Below the pieces are notes generated by a model, which saw only the letters and a program-made list of their open reading frames with translations, searched no databases and was not told where the DNA came from. Shown here piece after piece: positions 57,893 to 64,000 of a DNA stretch of 64,000 nucleotides (within the stretch, counting starts at the first letter, position 1; the number at the start of each line of letters is the position of its first letter). The position numbers were made by a program, and so were the translations under genes. Source of the DNA: Hyperoodon ampullatus (Eukaryota > Chordata > Mammalia > Artiodactyla > Ziphiidae); contig OX457075.1 in the NCBI GenBank assembly GCA_949752795.1, positions 5,818,001-5,882,000 of the forward strand, read 5' to 3'.

Positions 57893-58065
57893 AATTAGCT
57901 AGCCATGGGAGTCAGTAAAAAAAAAAAATGTATTTCTAAATGAATGAATGAGTTCTGTGAACCAAGGTTCTAAATGAACGTCTGAGTTTTGTGAACTGAA
58001 TTAACGAGCCATGGGAACAGGTAAAAAAGCATTTTTAAATAAGTGACTGAGTTTTGTGAGCTAGT
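57893..58065. repeat. Imperfect local triplication
   Basis: A ~30-bp word (TTCTAAATGAATGAATGAGT TCTGTGAACC type) occurs three times (about 57934-57964, 57968-57997, 58034-58063). A second word containing AGCCATGGGA and CAGTAAAAA occurs twice (about 57893-57925 and 57999-58030). The copies differ by a few bases and indels. Confidence 0.75.
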
Positions 58066-58229
58066 CTGTATTGGATCGCAGGGAAGTGAGCCCACAGGGT
58101 GACCACCAGTAATAAGGTAAAGTGTAGTTTCTTATGATGGGTTACAAAGAAGGTGGGTGGTGGGCATGGCGAGAACACATAGGAGAGACAGAAAAGCACA
58201 ATTTGACAAATGCTTATCTAGCGCTTTTA

Positions 58230-58515
58230 TGGTGAGAACCCATAAGAGCTAATATTGCAAAAAGTAGTGAAGGATAATCCACTCCTCTGGTGGCTGCTCT
58301 GGTCAATAGCCTGCCAATCACCAGGCATGTGAATGAGGTCATCCCACACCATCCAGCCACCAGCTGACCACAGACACATGAGAGAACCCAGGCTAGGAGA
58401 ACCCCCAAGCTGCCCCACAGAATCCTGAGCTAAATAGAGCAGTTGTCACTTTAAGTTACTAAGTATTGAGAGGGTTTGTTACACAGCAAAAACTCAATGT
58501 GGCAGAGATCAGTAG
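58230..58515 (+). mobile_element. MLT1-type LTR, 3' half
   Basis: CCAGCCACCAGCTGACCACA GACACATGAG, CCCACAGAATCCTGAGCTAA ATAGAGC and TAAGTTACTAAGTATTGAGA GGGTTTGTTACACAGC match the MLT1 3' half. The repeats at 57.9-58.06 kb just upstream may belong to its 5' part. Confidence 0.65.
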
Positions 58516-60170
58516 AGAGGAGTTCTGTGCTATGAGGCTAGTTCTTCAAACCTTAACAAAGCCAAGCTGACATTTGCCCTCCAGACACTGCGTCTCCCTT
58601 TGCTTTCATCTATACATTGCCCTCCTTCTTGGCAGTTCAATTTCTCCCATAAGTGAATAAATGAGTGATTTTGTTCACCATGCAGACTGTGATTTTGATT
58701 CGGGTGAGCGAGTCTTTCTGTCTTTTGAGCCTGGTGCCCACAATACTGAGTTTCTGGTCTTCCTTAGCTGAGAAGCAGAGTGCTGACCAGTAATGCAACC
58801 AGCATGTCTCTGTCCTGCCCCAGCAACCAACTCTGTCCCATGTGCTTGAATGTTTATAAACCTCCCTAACGGCAACACTGAGTTTTTAAAGTTGAAAAAC
58901 AAATCCATTTTTTACATCGGCTTCAAAATAATAAGAACAAGCTATAAAAGAGTAAAGGTTCACTGAAATCGGTGTGAAAGCTGATGAGGGGGTTAGAGGA
59001 TCATCTTTCAAGGATGATACAGAATCATGTGCCTTTTGACCCCATGAGAAGGGTGAAGATGTTGACATCTTCAACATCCAAATGTGTGTAGAATGAAAAG
59101 ATAATACCAGTTCCCACCTACGTAGTGTGACGTCAATGAACTTAAAGTTACAAACCAGACACTCGGATTGTTATTTTGAATCCAAATTTCCCCACACTTA
59201 CTTGGCCGACTTACTTTAGTCAAGTGATGTCATTAGATGATTGCTCAGCCATGATAATACATTTAGGTTTTTTCTCCCCCCAAGTTCCCAACTGAAATCA
59301 GACAATAGCTCGTGGCATTCAGTTTCTAAAAACACGCTGCAAGGCTTTACTCCACAAAGGTTCCCATGCTTCTCAATTACAGACTAGAAAACTCTCTAAA
59401 TCTGTGCCACTCATTCTGAAATTCTTGCCATATGTGGTACAAGGTATAGAATTACTTTGGGGATCAGCACAGTCTTTTTTCAGTGTCTTATCACTTGGAG
59501 TTTTTAAACCTTGTCTGTCTCATCCCCTCCCTTCTTCACACTCACCCAAATAAGATGCCAATGTCCTGGCAGTGACTCTTGGTACATGCCTGAAGCTGGA
59601 AGGAGATATGGGAAAACAATACTTTTCAGTCTTAGGTCCATAACCAGAGGCGCAAAAATTATGTCGAGAACAACAGAATTAGGCGTCATCAGCACACTCA
59701 GATCGCAGATGTTCAGAGAACGTGTTCATTTCCACTGAACATTTTGAAACCTTTCATGTGTGAGGAAAAGCAACAAAAGTGCTTAGTGGCAGAAACACCT
59801 TCCCCATGTGACTCTTTCAACACAACTGTGACCCAGGCCACAGCTCAGTTACTCAACCCCAGTGGGCCCCTGCCAACTGAGCCCCGCTCTGAGATGCGGA
59901 GGAGGCAAAAAGGATGCGGAGGAGTGTGTGTTGATTTCAGAGATTAGTCAGTTGATACATCAAATACCATATGTTTATTTGACGTGTGTATGTTCATATG
60001 AACACACACATTTTAAGTACCTCCCCTGTGTTAGGCTCTGCTGGAAGCTTTGTACTGTTCAACCACAAGCACAGCACCACATCTGTCGCCAAGGCTCTTA
60101 GCCTTATAGCTACTTAACACCCAACCATTTATTTTATGCTTATGATAGTCAAAAAAATAAGTATGCTATG
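58516..60170. other. No gene recognised
   Basis: Unassigned. A weak MIR-like stretch lies at 59097-59150. Frames up to 79 codons have no domain. Confidence 0.45.
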
Positions 60171-60171
60171 A

Positions 60172-60492
60172 GCCAAATTTGGTCCCAAGTTCATTTGTTA
60201 AAGTCCTAACCCCCAGTGCCTCAGAAGGTGACTGTGTTTGGAGATAGGACCTGCAAAGAGGTAAGTAAGGGATACAAAGTTATATGGGTGGGGCCCTAAT
60301 CCAATCTGACTGGTGACCTTGTAAGAAAAGGAGATTGAGACACAGAGAAAAGAGGGCAAGGAGAGAAGCCTCAGAGGAAACCAGCCCTGCTGACAGCTTG
60401 AGCTTCAACTTCTAGCCTCTAAAACCGTGAGGAGATCACTTGTTTAAGCCACCCGACCTGTAATACTTTGTTATGACAGTCCTAGCAAACTA
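60172..60492 (+). mobile_element. MaLR (MLT1/MST-like) LTR
   Basis: AGTCCTAACCCCCAGTGCCT CAG, GACTGTGTTTGGAGATAGGA CC, GGGGCCCTAATCCAATCTGA CTGG and TTAAGCCACCCGACCTGTAA TACTTTGTTATGACAG are in MaLR LTR order. No internal region is seen. Confidence 0.8.
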
Positions 60493-60499
60493 AAATAGG

Positions 60500-60622
60500 A
60501 GGTATGATTATCCTTATTCTATAATGATAAAGGAAGGCTGAAAGAGATTAAATAATTTACTCAGCATTTAAACATGGCACTAAACTGCTGAGGGCAGATT
60601 AGAATCCAGTTCTTACACCCAA
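60500..60622 (-). mobile_element. MIR fragment
   Basis: GATTATCCTTATTCTATAAT GATAAAGG and GAGGGCAGATTAGAATCCAG TTC follow reverse MIR order. Confidence 0.5.
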
Positions 60623-60946
60623 AACACACTCTGTTTATCTTCCCGCTGTCCACCACAGGGAACATCTGACTCTCCGCTTTTTAACAGCCAAGACCAGCGC
60701 TGAGAAAATCGGGGGCGGTTGTTTGTCTTCAGCCCACCCCCACATTCTGTGTCCTCCTGTACCAATTTCACATGCCCCCTTATCCCTAGTTTCCAGCTTC
60801 CTGCTCCGCTGCCCATTCTCCCCTTAAAATGAAAACCACATTTTCTCAGTGAAAGATACTTGTTTTTTGGAAGAAAGGGTTTGGTTACCTGTTAGTATGC
60901 TAAATTATATAAGTGATTGTCAGTGACTAGCGCCAAACCTTCCTTT

Positions 60947-61140
60947 TTATTTATTTTTTTTAAAGTTTTTATTGGAGTGGAGCTGCTTTACAGTGTTGTG
61001 TTAGTGTCTACTGTACAGCAAAGTGAATCAGCTCTATGTACACATACATCCCCTCTTTTTGGGATTTCCTTCCCATTTAGGTCACCACAGAGCATTGAGT
61101 AGAGTTCCCTGTGCTATACAGTAGGTTTTCATTAGTTATT
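60947..61140 (-). mobile_element. Cetartiodactyl L1 3' end with perfect TSD
   Basis: Antisense L1 3'UTR: GTTTTTATTGGAGTGGAGCT GC, ACAGCAAAGTGAATCAGCTC and GAGTTCCCTGTGCTATACAG. The 12-bp TSD AAACCTTCCTTT is perfect (60935-60946 and 61141-61152). Confidence 0.93.
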
Positions 61141-61170
61141 AAACCTTCCTTTGTAAAAGGCTAACTTTAG

Positions 61171-61313
61171 GGAATTCCCTGGTGGTCCAGTGGTTAAGGA
61201 CTTGGCACTTTCACTGTCACTTTCACTGTCATGGCCCAGGTTGAAACCCTGGGGAACAGAGATCCCACAAGCTGCGAGGTGAGGCCAGAAAAAAAAAAGA
61301 AAGAAAAAAAGAA
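61171..61313 (+). mobile_element. Old short tRNA-Glu-derived SINE
   Basis: The head GGAATTCCCTGGTGGTCCAG and degraded B box GGTTGAAACCC precede an end GCTGCGAGGTGAGGCCAG and an A/G tail. A 12-bp unit ACTTTCACTGTC is tandemly duplicated (61207-61218 and 61219-61230). Probable TSD: TAACTTTAG / AAACTTTAA. Confidence 0.85.
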
Positions 61314-61607
61314 AAACTTTAAAAGAATAACTTGTCTGGATTAAGAAATGAAGTTTCCAGGATAGCAGGCAAGTGGTAAATATATTTAGGGGGAAGAAAG
61401 CCTTCCATCCATTTGAAAAATGTATTTTAATTGCTAAGACTATGTGCCATATGGGGGGTTAGCTAACGGTGATCAGGTAAGATTTTTTAGAATATAACAT
61501 TTATGAACAAAGTCAAAATAATGGTATTGTGTGGATGGAAGGTCATAGGCACAACGTATTTCAGGATGAGGTAACAGGCACACCTTGGGTCAACAGTTTG
61601 TTTAGTC
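61314..61607. other. No recognised feature
   Basis: Short unassigned stretch. Confidence 0.5.
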
Positions 61608-61622
61608 AAAAATGTATTGAGG

Positions 61623-61831
61623 GGCTTCCCTGGTGGCGCAGTGGTTGAGAGTCTGCCTGCCGATGCAGGGGACACGGGTTCGTGCCCCGGTCCGGGAGGA
61701 TCCCACATGCCGCGGAGAGGTTGGGCCCGTGAGCCATGGCCGCTGAGCCTGTGCGTCCGGAGCCTGTGCTCCGCAACGGGAGAGGCCACAACAGTGAGAG
61801 GCCCACGTACTGCAAAAAAAAAAAAAGAAAA
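61623..61831 (+). mobile_element. Short-form SINE with perfect TSD
   Basis: The head GGCTTCCCTGGTGGCGCAGT and B box-like GGTTCGTGCCC precede the end GAGAGGCCCACGTACTGC. The 15-bp TSD AAAAATGTATTGAGG is perfect (61608-61622 and 61832-61846), with one G of ambiguity at the junction. Confidence 0.96.
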
Positions 61832-61925
61832 AAAAAATGTATTGAGGCCTGCAATGTTCCTGGGGAGACACAGATGAACTTAAACGGGCCACATCCTCAC
61901 TGCGCACCATGGTGAATTTAATCTG

Positions 61926-62100
61926 GGTCAGTGATTCTGGATCTGCCTCTGCAGCAAAACCACCTGGGGGAGTGATTTAAGAAGAGAGATAGCAGGTAAC
62001 CAGCCCCAGAATTTCTGAATCATTAAATCCAAGGACCTGGATTTTAAAACGTCTCCCAGGAGATTCTGATAACAGTAGGTTTGGAAACAACTGCCCTGCT
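61926..62100 (+). mobile_element. MER5-like hAT fragment
   Basis: CAGTGATTCTGGATCTGCCT, AAAACCACCTGGGGGAGTGA and CCAGCCCCAGAATTTCTGAA TC are MER5 words. The element ends near GGTTTGGAAACAACTGCCC TG. Confidence 0.6.
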
Positions 62101-62662
62101 GGAGGTATTCCACACAACTGGTGGGAAAAGATGCTCTGATATCAGTACTTCAGAGGCTGTGGTTCCTATGAGGCTAAGATCAGCAGGATTCTCCAAAGTC
62201 TTTCCTATGATAAAAACTGAGCATAAATAATAAACATGGACAAACTGCAGGAGAATAAAAAGAAAATATAGGAAGCAGAAGTGTTTCTCCTGATAAAACA
62301 TGTACCTATCAAAGTAGACAAATATCAGACAGAAATCCAAGGAAAAGAAACCCCAGAAATGGAGCAGAAGCATTAGTCTACACACGTTGCAATTATTAAA
62401 ATCCAAGAGAAATTATACCCTCCTCAAAATATGTCCTTTTGGGGGTCTGTTTTTCAATTAATGACAGAATTAGTATGTTAGGAAAAATTCTGGCCAATGC
62501 CATCGAGTCAAATCCTTTTTTGTCTTATAGTAAGAAATGCCATCAATAGGAGATCCAATGGTAACGTAAGAAAACAATTCCTTACATCTTATGTTCTTCA
62601 CAGTTGACTATAGAGTTTTGTAAAAATACCCATTACTGGGCTCAATGCCCAGAGATTTGGGA
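62101..62662. other. No recognised feature
   Basis: Unassigned AT-rich sequence. The 120-codon - strand frame at 62044-62406 is Phe/Leu-rich and has no domain. Confidence 0.5.
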
Positions 62663-62674
62663 CCAGGAATCTAT

Positions 62675-62685
62675 CTATCAATGTA

Positions 62686-62716
<31 letters not shown>

Positions 62717-63001
62717 ATATTTATTTATTTATTTATTTATTTATTTATTTTTTGGCTGCATTAGGTCTCAGTTGTAGCATGCATTGGGCTCTTTGTTGCA
62801 GTGACTGGGCTTCTCTCTAGTTGTGGCAAGTGGGCTCCAGCATGTGCGGGCTCAGTAGTTGTGACTCGCAGGCTCAGTAGTTGTGGCACATGGGCTTAGC
62901 TGCACAGCAGCATGTGGGATCTTAGTTCCCCAACCAGGGATGGAACCGGTGCCCCCTGCATTGCAAGATGGATTCTTAACCACTGGACCACCAGGGAAGT
63001 C
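62675..63001 (-). mobile_element. Long-form older SINE with (TA)n/(TTTA)n tail
   Basis: Tail at left with a (TA)n run (about 62681-62704) and (TTTA)n (about 62716-62750), then GGCTGCATTAGGTCTCAGTT G, repeated GGCTCAGTAGTTGTG units and head complement GGACCACCAGGGAAGTCC. The 12-bp TSD CCAGGAATCTAT is perfect (62663-62674 and 63002-63013). Confidence 0.93.
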
Positions 63002-63167
63002 CCAGGAATCTATATTTTTAAAACGACTCAGGTGGTTATGACTCTCACCCAGCATGGAGATTGTCTCAGTGACTCTGACATTGATTGGATGTGGAAGAGA
63101 TAGTCATAATATTAGCAGCTGGCCCTGGCATTGGCACCCAGCCACCAGGAAAGAGGCAGGCTACTAA

Positions 63168-64000
63168 AGAAAAACATAGATGGAGTCAGATCCACAAAAT
63201 CATCACTAAGACTGATGTCAAAGAACATGCTTCCTACATTTTCTTCTAGGAGTTTTATGGTTTCAGGTCTTATATTCAAGTCTTTAATCCATTTTGAGTT
63301 AATTTTGTGTATGGTGTAAGATAGTGGTCTAGTTTCGTTCTTTTGCTGTCCAGTTTTCCCAGCACGATTTATTGAAGAGATTACCCTTTCTCCTTGTATA
63401 TTCTCTATGTGTTTGTCATAGATTAATTGTCCACATATGTTTGGTTTTATTTCTGGGCTCTCAGTTCTGTTCTATTGATCTGTGTGTCTGTTTTTGTGCC
63501 AGTAACATACTGTCTTGATTACTATAGGTTTGTGAAATAGTTTGGAATCAGGAAGCGTCATACCTCTAGCTTTGTTCTTCTTTCTCAGGATTCTTTTGGC
63601 TATTTGGGATTTTTCCTGGTTCCAAAGGCAAGGGAAAGAAAAGCAAAAATAAACAAATGGGGCTATATCAAACTAAAAAACTTCTGCACGATGAAAGAAA
63701 CCATCATCAAAATAAAAAGGCAGCCTTCTGACTGGAAGAAGATATTTTCAAATCATATATACAATAAAGGGTTAATATTCAAAATATCTAAAGAACTCAT
63801 ACAACTCAACAACAAAAAACAAACGACCTGATGAAAAAATGAGCAGAAGATCTGAATAGACATTTTTCCAAAGAAGACATACAAATGGTCAACAGGCACG
63901 TGAAAAGATGTTCAACATCACTAATTATTAGGGAAATGCAAATTAAAATCACAATGAGATTTCACCTTACCCTTGTTAGAATCACTGTGACGGAAAAGAC
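63168..64000 (+). mobile_element. L1 with a 5' inversion, running off the window
   Basis: 63168 to about 63617 is antisense ORF2 (TTTATGGTTTCAGGTCTTAT, TTAATCCATTTTGAGTTAAT, GATTACTATAGGTTTGTG). From about 63618 it is sense ORF2 starting almost at the same L1 coordinate (GGAAAGAAAAGCAAAAATAA ACAAATGG). The sense half codes [20 protein letters not shown] and ELIQLNNKK to 63831, then shifts frame. Its 3' end lies beyond 64000. Confidence 0.88.

Noticed and set aside
59128..59135. TGACGTCA, a perfect CRE consensus
   Set aside because: An 8-bp word is expected about once per 64 kb and the surrounding sequence looks like a MIR remnant. No promoter context.

Overview
The window is mammalian nuclear DNA, most likely from a cetacean. 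About nineteen tRNA-Glu-type SINEs are present. Their heads begin GGGCTTCCCTGGTGGCGCAG and they have A-rich tails, matching the CHR-type SINEs of whales, dolphins and relatives. L1 3' ends of the cetartiodactyl kind and older eutherian repeats (MIR, L2, MLT1, MER5A, MER20, L1M) accompany them. I found no protein-coding exon, promoter, CpG island, functional RNA gene, CRISPR array or prokaryotic feature. The stretch is best read as intergenic or deep intronic sequence whose recognisable content is transposon debris of several ages.

Layout. 0.6-1.2 kb holds an MLT1-type LTR. 1.5-8.5 kb is one old, nearly full-length L1M on the + strand, with decayed ORF1 and ORF2, interrupted by a younger L1 3' end (5.2 kb) and a long-form SINE (7.6 kb). 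8.5-34 kb is mostly unassigned sequence carrying nine SINEs, MIR and L2 pieces, part of an ERV LTR on the - strand (14.2 kb), a hAT element inside an L2 (29.3 kb) and two hAT elements side by side (32.8-33.3 kb). 34-46 kb carries five young short SINEs, two of them in opposite orientation in and beside an L1 3' end. 48-49 kb is an L2 interrupted by a Tigger-like element with perfect 23-bp terminal inverted repeats. 50.6-53.6 kb has three cetartiodactyl L1 3' ends, one with a 5' inversion and one with an open ORF2 C-terminus. 56-62 kb has MLT1 LTRs, L1 3' ends and SINEs. The window ends inside another L1 with a 5' inversion (63.2-64.0 kb).

Target-site duplications (TSDs) and nesting give a relative order of events: ancient L2/MIR, then hAT and Tigger DNA transposons and L1M, then long-form SINEs and cetartiodactyl L1s, then short-form SINEs. 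Several non-repeat stretches (15.6, 24.4, 31.4, 50.0 and 57.2 kb) look complex enough to be conserved regulatory DNA, but that is inference. I found no convincing undescribed biological system. The points most worth a second look are the two twin-primed L1s, the Tigger-like element, the inverted SINE pairs, a 23-nt palindrome and a local triplication near 58 kb.
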